From: Actinomycetota bacterium
GTDB lineage: Bacteria; Actinomycetota; Actinomycetes; S36-B12; UBA5976
Assembly (NCBI GenBank): GCA_947373075.1
Contig: CANBWF010000025.1
Location: 1 to 14,840, forward strand
Length of the DNA: 14,840 nucleotides
Direction: 5' to 3'
Positions 1 through 6,729 of the stretch are shown in pieces (the stretch's first letter is position 1; the number at the start of each line of letters is the position of its first letter). A model generated the notes under the pieces. That model did no database searches and was not told the origin of the DNA. It saw only the letters and a list, made by a program, of their open reading frames with translations. Made by a program: the position numbers and the translations under genes.

Positions 1-1723
1 GTTTGGGATCAAGTTCTGGTAGCGGTGGCACATCATCGCCACGCAACACCGCATGAACCCGTGAAACCAAATCCGATACAAGCGATAAACGCCACTCTGA
101 AGAAACTGCTGGACCAGTCGCTCGTGAATCAGCTTCGGACAGTGCATGGAGCATTTCTAGGAAATCATGATCCAGCACAATCTCAGCGACAAAGTTAACC
201 GTGGCCTCGTCTTCGGGATCGCGTTTGGTGGCAACATCCGGTAGCAACAAATGGTGTTGCACCATGTTCACCAATATTTCTGTATCTTTTTCGTTGAACC
301 CCAGCCGCTGGGCAATGGCTGGCATTAACTCAACACCAACTTCAGTGTGATCGCGGTCGTAACATTTGCCGATGTCATGGAACAGAGCGCCAACCAAGAG
401 TAAGTCTGGACGAGCAACTCGCCGCGTCATGGTTGATACATTGATTGCTGTCTCAACTAGATGCCTGTCGACAGTAAAAGTATGGAGCGGATTATGTTGT
501 GGAGCCGAACGAACTATCGCCCATTCAGGAACAAGCTTGCTAAATATTTCAAATTGATCCAACGCTTCCCAGACTGGCAATGCCAGGCGACCTGCGCCTA
601 TTAGCGAAACGAGTGCTTCACGGGCCTCACGTGGCCAGGGCTGTGGCATTGTTGCTGATTCAGCAGCGAGTGTTTTCACAGTCTCTGGATTTAGTCGTAA
701 ACCATGTTGAGCTGCTGCGGCTGCGGCGCGTAAAACCAAAACCGGATCTGCACTTGGTAGCGCAGTTTCCGAAAGCACGACTTCTCCATCACGAACTACC
801 ACACCAGAAGCCAATGGGGGGTCGTCAGAAATTTGGTTTCCAATAACTTTGCGGCGCAGAATGCCTTTTCGTGCAGTAATACCTTGATGCTTAACCCGAT
901 GCCAAGTTAATTCCGAGATGTAACTGATTGTTCGCCCAGCACTCGAAACAGCTCGCAAGAGTGCATCGTCAGATTCAATTCCCAATAGTTGAGCTACTGC
1001 GTCTTGCTCTTGCAAAGTTAGACGATCACTAGACCTACGAGTTACTAAGTGCAGAGCATCGCGAACATCAAGTAAGAAATTATGCGCGTCTGCCAATCCA
1101 GTCTGATCAACTTGCGCAATACCGGTTGCCGCTACCCCGCGCAAGATTCCAATGTCACGCAAACCGCCAAAGGATTCTTTTAAATCTGGTTCCAATAAGT
1201 GAGCGAGTTCGCCATTACGGTTGATTCGATCTTGGACATAACTTCGAAGTTCAGGGAGTCGTTTTTCGCCCATAGCCCGCCAGTCGGCTAAAACCTGCTG
1301 CATCAAATTTTCTCGCAGCGAGTCATCGCCATAGACCGTGCGAGCATCTAACAATCCCAGCGCAACCTTTAGGTCGTCAGCAGCCATGCTGCGTGCTTGG
1401 GCAACTGTGCGAACCGAATGATCTAGTTTGATGCCTTCATCCCAAATCGGGTACCACAATTTATCCGCAACAACTGGAATTAGATTTGGATTTGTTGATG
1501 GCGGAACGAGTAGAAGTAAATCTAGGTCACTACCCGGCGAGAGTTCGCCTCGACCATAACCACCAACTGCAACTAATGCGCCATTAATCTGATCGACTCC
1601 CGCGGCTCGTGCGAGTTCGATAACCCAATCGTCGGTTAGAGCCAACAATTCAGCGCGACAGGCTGCGCTTGGTCGAGTAATTTGCGCTAAAAAATCGCTT
1701 CGTGATTTTGCGAACTCACCCAT
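1..1723 (-). CDS. glnD: PII uridylyl/adenylyltransferase GlnD, partial (C-terminus beyond left edge)
   Basis: GlnD covalently modifies PII proteins on a T-loop tyrosine and reverses this according to nitrogen status; in several Actinobacteria the group added is AMP rather than UMP. I translated the open minus-strand frame directly. It starts at ATG 1723, six bases after a strong Shine-Dalgarno (AGGAAGGAG), and runs 574 codons to the window edge without a stop. Residues 54-72 carry the nucleotidyltransferase motif GGYGRGELSPGSDLDLLL, with metal-binding D66 and D68. A PII-uridylyltransferase helical region follows, and then an HD hydrolase motif FHDIGK with H449 and D450, the deuridylylation/deadenylylation site. 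The C-terminal ACT domains expected to sense glutamine lie outside the window. The gene is last in the amt-glnB-amt-glnB-glnD series and is separated from glnB by a long hairpin. Both catalytic motifs are intact. Identification is firm; the choice of nucleotide is inference. Confidence 0.95.
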   Translation of the reverse strand, partial: MGEFAKSRSDFLAQITRPSAACRAELLALTDDWVIELARAAGVDQINGALVAVGGYGRGELSPGSDLDLLLLVPPSTNPNLIPVVADKLWYPIWDEGIKLDHSVRTVAQARSMAADDLKVALGLLDARTVYGDDSLRENLMQQVLADWRAMGEKRLPELRSYVQDRINRNGELAHLLEPDLKESFGGLRDIGILRGVAATGIAQVDQTGLADAHNFLLDVRDALHLVTRRSSDRLTLQEQDAVAQLLGIESDDALLRAVSSAGRTISYISELTWHRVKHQGITARKGILRRKVIGNQISDDPPLASGVVVRDGEVVLSETALPSADPVLVLRAAAAAAQHGLRLNPETVKTLAAESATMPQPWPREAREALVSLIGAGRLALPVWEALDQFEIFSKLVPEWAIVRSAPQHNPLHTFTVDRHLVETAINVSTMTRRVARPDLLLVGALFHDIGKCYDRDHTEVGVELMPAIAQRLGFNEKDTEILVNMVQHHLLLPDVATKRDPEDEATVNFVAEIVLDHDFLEMLHALSEADSRATGPAVSSEWRLSLVSDLVSRVHAVLRGDDVPPLPELDPK

Positions 1724-1756
1724 GCTGACTCCTTCCTAAAACCTTTCACAAATAGA

Positions 1757-1799
1757 ACAGGTGGCACTCGTGACATCTACTGTCTCGAGTGCCACCTGT
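1757..1799 (-). terminator. Long hairpin between the second glnB and glnD, terminator or attenuator
   Basis: A perfect 14-bp inverted repeat (arms 1757-1770 and 1786-1799, core CAGGTGGCACTCG) closes a 15-nt loop. Inside the loop, GACA and TGTC can add four more pairs, leaving a TCTAC apex. On the minus strand the hairpin starts 7 nt after the glnB stop and is followed by a T-rich stretch (TCTATTTG), so it looks like an intrinsic terminator. The glnD start codon is only 33 nt further on. GlnD is therefore probably expressed by partial read-through or from RNA processed here. A role in mRNA stabilisation rather than termination cannot be excluded. Confidence 0.75.
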
Positions 1800-1805
1800 A
1801 ATTAC

Positions 1806-2144
1806 TTAAAGAGCTTCGCTACCTTTTTCACCGGTGCGAACACGGACAACAGAATCAACTGGAACTACCCAGACTTTTCCATCACCAATGCGACCAGTGT
1901 TGGCAGCGTCGACGATTGTTGTGACAACTGAATCTGCATCAGCATCGTCAACAAGAACTTCGATACGAACCTTGGGCACTAGATCCACGGTGTATTCAGC
2001 ACCACGGTACACCTCTGTGTGACCACGTTGGCGACCATATCCAGAAGCTTCTGAAACTGTCATGCCATGTATTCCACGACCTTCAAGTGCCACTTTGATA
2101 TCTTCTAACTTAAATGGCTTAACAATTGCGGTAATGAGCTTCAT
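1806..2144 (-). CDS. glnB: Nitrogen regulatory protein PII, second copy
   Basis: This is a trimeric PII signal protein of GlnB/GlnK type that binds ATP/ADP and 2-oxoglutarate and, when paired with amt, usually plugs the ammonium channel from the cytoplasm. The length is 112 residues, which is normal. It begins MKLITAIVKPFKL, carries the T-loop at about 37-55 with the modifiable Tyr51 in RGAEYTVDL, and has the C-terminal signature TGRIGDGKVWVVPV around 83-96. It follows amt with a gap of only 2 nt. Its Shine-Dalgarno (GGAAGGGG) lies within the last codons of amt, so translation is probably coupled. It closely resembles the PII at 3708-4046 but differs in the 14-26 and 65-80 segments and at the tail. 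GlnD, the expected modifying enzyme, is the next gene. The family call is certain; GlnB versus GlnK naming is a convention. Confidence 0.97.
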   Translation of the reverse strand: MKLITAIVKPFKLEDIKVALEGRGIHGMTVSEASGYGRQRGHTEVYRGAEYTVDLVPKVRIEVLVDDADADSVVTTIVDAANTGRIGDGKVWVVPVDSVVRVRTGEKGSEAL

Positions 2145-2146
2145 GC

Positions 2147-3493
2147 TTATGCCCCTTCCTTGGCTGAGCCTGACAATACTGATCCGAAGCCACCTGCACC
2201 ACGGTTTTCAAATTCGTAACCTGATTCGGCGTGCTCAGTTAAGTCGATTCCTTCGATTTCTGCATCGCGCTCAATGCGGAAGCCGATGGTCTTCTCAATA
2301 GCGAAACCGAGAATCAATGCCACGGTGAATGAGTACAAGAACACTGTTCCAGCACTAATTGCCTGTGAGCGAAGCCCAGCAAATCCACCGCCGTAGAAAA
2401 CGCCTTCCCAAGCAAGTGAGTTAACAGCTGAAGTACTGAAGAACCCGATGAACAAGCAGCCGACGATACCGCCGACCAAGTGAACACCAACAACGTCCAA
2501 ACTGTCATCGAAACCGAACTTGTACTTCAAGCCAACTGCAAGTGCACAAATGGCACCAGCAAGTAGACCAAGAATCACGGAAGCCCATGGCGTGATGAAG
2601 GCACACGCTGGAGTAATTGCAACTAGACCAGCGACTGCGCCAGAGGCAGCACCCAAACTTGTTGGGTGTCCGTCGCGAATCTTCTCAACTATTAGCCAGC
2701 CAAGAAGCGCGGCTGAAGCAGCAACCTGAGTGTTCATGAATGCAAGACCTGCAATGCCGTTTGCACCTAGCGAAGATCCTGCATTGAAGCCGAACCAACC
2801 GAACCAAAGTAGACCTGCACCGATTAGCACTAATGGCACATTGTGTGGACGCATTGGGTCTTTACGCCAGCCAACGCGCTTTCCAAGCACGATCGCTAGA
2901 GCAAGAGCAGCAGCGCCAGCGTTGATGTGAACTGCAGTACCGCCAGCGAAGTCCTCAACACCCTTACCGTTGAGGATGCCCGCACCTGAAGCTAACCAAC
3001 CCGCACCAATAATGCTGTCGTCTTTTAGCTTGGTACCAAAGTCGAATACCCAGTGCGCAACTGGGAAGTAAACAACGCTTACCCAAATTGTGACGAAGAT
3101 CGCCCAAGAAATAAATTTCGTACGGTCAGCGATAGATCCACTGATCAAAGCAGGTGTGATTACGGCGAACATCAACTGGAAGGCAGCGAAGACCAACACT
3201 GGAATTGTGTAAGCGCCACCATTATTTACAACTTCGTTGATGCCACTGCTAAGACGCGAAAGATCGAATGCGCCGAAATATTGGCTGGTGCTGGTGTCAT
3301 TGCCGAATGCCAATGCGAAACCGTAAATGACCCACAGGACGCTTACGATGCCGATTGTCACGAATGACATCATCATCATGTTGAGTGTGCTCTTGGCTCG
3401 TGTCATGCCACCGTAGAAGAACGCCAACCCCGGCGTCATCAACAGTACGAGGGCGGTCGACGCGAGTACCCAAGCGGTATCTCCAGTGTTCAT
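2147..3493 (-). CDS. amt: Ammonium transporter Amt, second copy (normal twin-His pair)
   Basis: This is an Amt/Mep/Rh channel that conducts ammonium across the cytoplasmic membrane as a trimer. I chose ATG 3493 (448 aa) rather than a TTG at 3559 because GGAGG lies 4 nt upstream and the protein then starts MNTGDTAWVL like its paralogue. About eleven hydrophobic segments are visible. Family hallmarks include FYGGMTRAKSTLN near the N-terminus, the ALISGSIADRTKF segment, DFAGG with the pore histidine H189, WFGFNAGS, and DDSLDVVGVH with the second pore histidine H338. The cytoplasmic tail reads EIEGIDLTEHAESGYEF and ends in a Gly/Ser-rich stretch. Its partner glnB follows after 2 nt. The upstream region has a GlnR-like box at 3623-3638, and the start codon sits in a hairpin at 3491-3509. 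Compared with the first Amt it has a longer loop before DFAGG. Confidence 0.97.
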   Translation of the reverse strand: MNTGDTAWVLASTALVLLMTPGLAFFYGGMTRAKSTLNMMMMSFVTIGIVSVLWVIYGFALAFGNDTSTSQYFGAFDLSRLSSGINEVVNNGGAYTIPVLVFAAFQLMFAVITPALISGSIADRTKFISWAIFVTIWVSVVYFPVAHWVFDFGTKLKDDSIIGAGWLASGAGILNGKGVEDFAGGTAVHINAGAAALALAIVLGKRVGWRKDPMRPHNVPLVLIGAGLLWFGWFGFNAGSSLGANGIAGLAFMNTQVAASAALLGWLIVEKIRDGHPTSLGAASGAVAGLVAITPACAFITPWASVILGLLAGAICALAVGLKYKFGFDDSLDVVGVHLVGGIVGCLFIGFFSTSAVNSLAWEGVFYGGGFAGLRSQAISAGTVFLYSFTVALILGFAIEKTIGFRIERDAEIEGIDLTEHAESGYEFENRGAGGFGSVLSGSAKEGA

Positions 3494-3509
3494 TAGTCCT
3501 CCACTAATG
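3491..3509 (-). promoter_or_regulatory. Hairpin presenting the amt Shine-Dalgarno and holding its start codon
   Basis: The mRNA reads CAUUAGU-GGAGG-ACUAAUG: two perfectly complementary 7-nt arms around a 5-nt loop. The loop is exactly the Shine-Dalgarno GGAGG, and the last three bases of the 3' arm are the AUG at 3493-3491. The structure is directly visible. The stem is mostly A-U, so its stability is likely modest. A role in setting or regulating amt translation is inference. Confidence 0.55.
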
Positions 3510-3562
3510 TGCTTAGCAACTCTTCCCCTTGTGGATATAGCGCTAAGAAACGAATACAACTA

Positions 3563-3576
3563 CGACATAAATGTCG
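3563..3576. repeat. Short palindrome CGACAT-AA-ATGTCG upstream of the second amt
   Basis: Two perfect 6-bp arms are separated by 2 bp, about 70 nt upstream of the amt start and between the GlnR-like box and the coding region. The small spacer suits a dimeric DNA-binding protein better than an RNA hairpin. No regulator can be named and it may be a chance match. Confidence 0.3.
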
Positions 3577-3622
3577 ATACCCCTATCTTCTTGAGGGCAT
3601 GTTGCGTGGAGTAACCAGAAAT

Positions 3623-3638
3623 GTTTCCCGTTTGTTAC
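3623..3638 (-). promoter_or_regulatory. GlnR-type binding site upstream of the second amt-glnB cassette
   Basis: The minus strand reads GTAAC-AAACGG-GAAAC, an exact match to the actinobacterial GlnR box as I recall it (gTnAC, six bases, GaAAC). A degenerate continuation in the same phase follows: six bases, GGTTA, six bases, GCAAC. It lies about 130 nt upstream of the amt ATG, in the gap after the first glnB. GlnR controls amtB-glnK-glnD in Streptomyces and mycobacteria, so the location fits. A glnR gene is not in this window and occupancy is inferred. I could not place a convincing -10/-35 pair. Confidence 0.6.
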
Positions 3639-3707
3639 AAAGTATTACGGATTGTTAATTTGTTTCACTCTATGTACTTCTGAGCTAAAAATCGGAAGTC
3701 CGTGAAA

Positions 3708-4046
3708 CTAGATCGCTTCTGAGCCAGTTTCGCCGGTACGAACTCGCGTTACCGATTCAATTGGGACAACCCAAACTTTTCCGTCCCCAATTTTTCCTGT
3801 ATTTGCGGAATTAACAATCGCGTTAACCACTTCTTCTACGCGATCATCATCGGCTAATACTTCAAGGCGGACTTTAGGCACTAGGTCAACTGTGTACTCA
3901 GCACCGCGATACACCTCAACGTGACCACGTTGTCTGCCATATCCGGAAGCTTCGGAAACAGTCATGCCAAGAACTTCAATTGCGTTAAGAGCTTCCTTAA
4001 CTTCTTCAAGTTTGAACGGCTTGATAATTGCGGTTATTAGTTTCAT
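3708..4046 (-). CDS. glnB: Nitrogen regulatory protein PII, first copy
   Basis: This second PII protein of 112 residues reads MKLITAIIKPFKLEEV at the start and has the T-loop with Tyr51 in the same RGAEYTVDL context. The TGKIGDGKVWVVPI signature lies near residues 83-96. It follows the first amt after 12 nt, with GGGAG as the ribosome binding site, so the two are presumably co-transcribed and this PII gates that channel. Differences from the PII at 1806-2144 cluster at residues 14-26, at 65-80 and in the C-terminal tail (GETGSEAI versus GEKGSEAL), while the T-loop is nearly identical. Both copies should be GlnD substrates. No clear terminator follows, so read-through into the second cassette is possible. 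Whether the two copies form mixed trimers cannot be told from sequence. Confidence 0.97.
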   Translation of the reverse strand: MKLITAIIKPFKLEEVKEALNAIEVLGMTVSEASGYGRQRGHVEVYRGAEYTVDLVPKVRLEVLADDDRVEEVVNAIVNSANTGKIGDGKVWVVPIESVTRVRTGETGSEAI

Positions 4047-4058
4047 TTCTATACTCCC

Positions 4059-5372
4059 TTATGAGTGTCCCGAGAAGGTTGAGCCGACAGCCCCACCGCC
4101 GCCACGTCCGTCAAATTCATAACCTGTTTCCGCATGTTCTGTTAAGTCAACACCTTCGACTTCATCATCTCGCGAAATTCGCATTCCGATTGTCTTATCT
4201 AAAAATTTGCCTATGGCAAAAGTGACAATAAAGGAATAAGCGATTACTGCGACAACGCCCAATGCTTGAACACTTAGCAGTTGAGTGCCACCGCCATAGA
4301 ACAATCCATCTTTGCCAGCAGAATTAACGGCCTTAGTGCCAAAGAATCCGATAGCAAGAGTTCCGATAATGCCGCCGACACCATGTAGACCAACTACATC
4401 GAGGCTGTCGTCATAGCCCAACCGGTATTTGAGCCCAATGGCCAGCGAACAAATTACACCAGCCAGCAAGCCAATTACGGCAGCACCAATTGGAGAGACA
4501 AACGCACATGATGGGGTGATTGCCACAAGTCCCGCTACCGCACCTGATGCCGCACCCAAACTTGTTGGATGTCCGTCGCGAACTTTTTCCACGACAAGCC
4601 AACCCATTAAAGCAACTGCTCCAGCGATTTGAGTATTCATAAATGCAAGTGCGGCTAGGTGATTAGCTCCGAGTGCTGAACCTGCGTTAAAACCAAACCA
4701 ACCAAACCACAAAAGTCCTGCACCAATTAGCACCAATGGCACATTGTGTGGACGCATTGGATCTTTACGCCAACCAACACGTTTGCCCAGCACCACAGCC
4801 ATAGCTAAACCTGCGATGCCTGAATTAATCTCGACAACAGTTCCACCCGCAAAATCTTGAAGTCCTCGAGCTGCTAACCAACCGGCGCCAGCTCCATTCG
4901 CATCACCGAAATCAAACGACCAGTGTGCAATTGGGAAGTAAACAAGTGTTGCCCATAACCCAGCAAATAAACACCATGAAATGAATTTTGTTCGATCAGC
5001 AATAGACCCGCTAATAAGTGCAGTTGTAATGATTGCAAAAGTCAATTGGAATGCGGCAAATGCTAGAACAGGAATTGCATAAGGCGCCGTTCCGTTTACC
5101 AGTGGAAGTGCACTTTCATTTGCGCCCAAATCCGAGAATGAAATCGGACCGATAAAGCTTCCACCGTGACCAAATGAAATTGAATAACCAAAAATCACCC
5201 AAAGCAAAGTCACTATTCCCATAGTGGCAAATGACATCATCATCATGTTGAGCGTGCTCTTGGCTCGCGTCATGCCACCGTACAGGAACGCAAGACCTGG
5301 CGTCATAAGTAAAACCATGGCTGCTGCCACTAGAACCCAAGCGGTATCCCCAGAACTAATTTGGTTGGTCAT
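4059..5372 (-). CDS. amt: Ammonium transporter Amt, first copy, Glu in place of first pore His
   Basis: This is an Amt/Mep/Rh family channel of 437 residues from ATG 5372, with GAAAGG 7 nt upstream. A TTG at 5387 would add only five residues and lacks support. It has about eleven hydrophobic segments, LYGGMTRAKSTLN at the N-terminus, TFAIITTALISGSIADRTKF, WFGFNAGS and DDSLDVVGLH with H330. The position matching the first pore histidine is Glu: GGTVVEINSG with E181 (GAG at 4832-4830), where the second copy has GGTAVHINAG. Glu at this site is known from fungal Mep1/Mep3-type transporters. All other family motifs look intact, so it is probably functional with altered transport behaviour. The tail, EVEGVDLTEHAETGYEF, resembles the paralogue. 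Its PII partner follows after 12 nt. No GlnR-like box was found upstream. Confidence 0.96.
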   Translation of the reverse strand: MTNQISSGDTAWVLVAAAMVLLMTPGLAFLYGGMTRAKSTLNMMMMSFATMGIVTLLWVIFGYSISFGHGGSFIGPISFSDLGANESALPLVNGTAPYAIPVLAFAAFQLTFAIITTALISGSIADRTKFISWCLFAGLWATLVYFPIAHWSFDFGDANGAGAGWLAARGLQDFAGGTVVEINSGIAGLAMAVVLGKRVGWRKDPMRPHNVPLVLIGAGLLWFGWFGFNAGSALGANHLAALAFMNTQIAGAVALMGWLVVEKVRDGHPTSLGAASGAVAGLVAITPSCAFVSPIGAAVIGLLAGVICSLAIGLKYRLGYDDSLDVVGLHGVGGIIGTLAIGFFGTKAVNSAGKDGLFYGGGTQLLSVQALGVVAVIAYSFIVTFAIGKFLDKTIGMRISRDDEVEGVDLTEHAETGYEFDGRGGGGAVGSTFSGHS

Positions 5373-5506
5373 TAACCGGCCTTTCAAACATCGTGAAACT
5401 ACTCAAACATAGGAATAACGAGCGTCATTGCTCACAATTTCTGCTCTAACTTTAGCGGATGTTGCAAATGTGTCGGCGCAAATATCTACTATTGAGTAAA
5501 GAAACA

Positions 5507-5524
5507 ACCCGATGCGCTTCGGGT
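5507..5524 (+). other. Small GC-rich hairpin in the leader of the plus-strand gene
   Basis: ACCCGA and TCGGGT form a perfect 6-bp stem around TGCGCT. It ends 17 nt before the ATG at 5542 and just upstream of the AAGGA ribosome binding site. It may influence translation or mRNA stability. There is no T-run, so it is not an obvious terminator. Confidence 0.35.
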
Positions 5525-5541
5525 CCAGATTAAGGATTGTT

Positions 5542-6729
5542 ATGGCTAAAGAAATTAGTGCACCGCAAGCAGAACCATTCTTGTTTAAACCAGCGGGTCA
5601 AGCACTTCTTATGGTGCTGGCAATCTTGTCGCTTGGATACTTTTTAGCTCCTTTCATTGGCAGCGCACGTCGTGCGGCCAAAACAGGGCAATACCTATTT
5701 ACGCTGATTATTGGCCTCTGGATTATCACTAAATTTCATATGGGAATACAAGGCGCAATCACTTTTGGCGTAGTACTTACAGTGATGTCGCTATTCACCA
5801 AACAACTCGTACCGCCAGCTATTGAGACTTCAGTTGAACATCAGCTGCAAACCGGGATCGATCCAAGTTTTGCTTTCTCATTGCCCGAAGCTGACGCGAG
5901 TGGCAATGCAGTTACATATTTTCTCAAAGCAAAAGCTCAAGTGGAAGCCCTACAAAAAGCTCAGGTTGCTCGTCGCAACGGACTATCTGCATTTCATTCA
6001 GACATGCAAGCTTTCCAAGCGAGGTTTCCTGCCCTAGTGCTCGGTGATGATCCAGATGCAGAGATAACCGTCTTCAATGCCGAAAACTGCGACCTCTTTG
6101 AACCGCGAAAAGGTCCAACCGTGACAAATCGGGAAACAACTTCTGGCGCCCGGCCGTTTGTTGGCACAAAAGTTGGACCATTATTTGTTGGTGGTTCTGG
6201 CCGCTCAACAAGCCACTCCACATCAATCAGCACCCCAGCCGAAGATATCGTTCAAGTAGTGGATTCGGGCAATTTGGTAATAACTTCTCGCAGCGCTTCA
6301 TTTGTCGGCAGCAAATACACGCGGCACAGCGACTTTAAAACTCTGATCGCTGTGAATGGCGAAGATGCACACATGACTTTTGCCGATAGCAAGAAAACTT
6401 CAATCTGGGGAATTTCATTTAGCAATCGAGTTGATATGTGGATTGTCAATGGGATTGTTGGTGCTGCTGACGATTTAAGCGATCGTCGTCTTGATACTTC
6501 AGGCAAAGCTACTGCCGAAGAAATTGCACACGCTTTGACTAAGGCTTCCGAAGAAACAAACAAGATGTTGCGCGAGTTTTACATAGCTGCGTATGCGCAA
6601 TTTGATGCAGTCAATACTCAGCTAGGTGAATATCATCGTGTTTACCCGAATCAGGTCAGCGATCCTGGGGCGAGCCAAAAACCAGCTGCACTTGATGAAT
6701 TAACTTCAGCTAACAAACCGAGTGCTTAA
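5542..6729 (+). CDS. Unrecognised membrane-anchored protein with PH/GRAM-like segment
   Basis: I do not recognise a named family for the whole protein. I chose ATG 5542 (395 aa) because AAGGA lies 5 nt upstream; an ATG at 5512 adds ten residues but has no such site. Hydrophobic segments at about 19-39, 50-64 and 67-86 suggest an N-terminal membrane anchor, followed by a largely soluble body. Residues 127-165 are charged and probably helical. From about 180 to 305 the pattern, including VDSGNLVITSRSASFVGSKY at 240-259, resembles bacterial PH/GRAM-like domains of the 'DtGtLvlTnkRliFvG' type. A short Ser/Thr-rich stretch (221-231) precedes it. The tail is polar. It is the only plus-strand gene here, divergent from amt and convergent with ftsY, and sits where other Actinobacteria usually go straight from ftsY to amt. 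Its stop overlaps that of ftsY. Confidence 0.75.
   Translation: MAKEISAPQAEPFLFKPAGQALLMVLAILSLGYFLAPFIGSARRAAKTGQYLFTLIIGLWIITKFHMGIQGAITFGVVLTVMSLFTKQLVPPAIETSVEHQLQTGIDPSFAFSLPEADASGNAVTYFLKAKAQVEALQKAQVARRNGLSAFHSDMQAFQARFPALVLGDDPDAEITVFNAENCDLFEPRKGPTVTNRETTSGARPFVGTKVGPLFVGGSGRSTSHSTSISTPAEDIVQVVDSGNLVITSRSASFVGSKYTRHSDFKTLIAVNGEDAHMTFADSKKTSIWGISFSNRVDMWIVNGIVGAADDLSDRRLDTSGKATAEEIAHALTKASEETNKMLREFYIAAYAQFDAVNTQLGEYHRVYPNQVSDPGASQKPAALDELTSANKPSA

Larger units (their letters stand above)
1806..5372 (-). repeat. Tandem paralogous amt-glnB cassettes
   Basis: The cassette 5372-3708 is repeated in the same order and direction as 3493-1806, separated by 214 nt. Proteins are alike throughout. 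DNA similarity is patchy: 4735-4760 and 2832-2857 are identical over 26 nt, and 5230-5282 and 3363-3415 share 51 of 53 bases, while other parts differ at many third positions. This is an old duplication, possibly refreshed by local gene conversion. Confidence 0.85.

Noticed and set aside
3053..3367. Plus-strand 104-codon frame opposite the second amt
   Set aside because: It is antisense to conserved Amt membrane segments, and its sequence resembles no known protein.
3494..3559. Upstream extension of the second amt to a TTG start
   Set aside because: The ATG at 3493 has a GGAGG site and gives an N-terminus matching the paralogue; the extension runs through the untranslated region with the palindrome.
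3668..3702. Imperfect inverted repeat ACTTCTGA/TCGGAAGT after the first glnB as a terminator
   Set aside because: On the transcribed strand one pair is a C-A mismatch, and there is no T-run after it, so it is not a convincing terminator.
5373..5541. Possible GlnR box or promoter in the divergent region, including TTGCAA (5462) and TACTAT (5487)
   Set aside because: The -35/-10-like pair is spaced 19 bp, too wide to call, and no GTnAC-N6-GAAAC match was found on either strand. Promoters surely exist here but cannot be placed.
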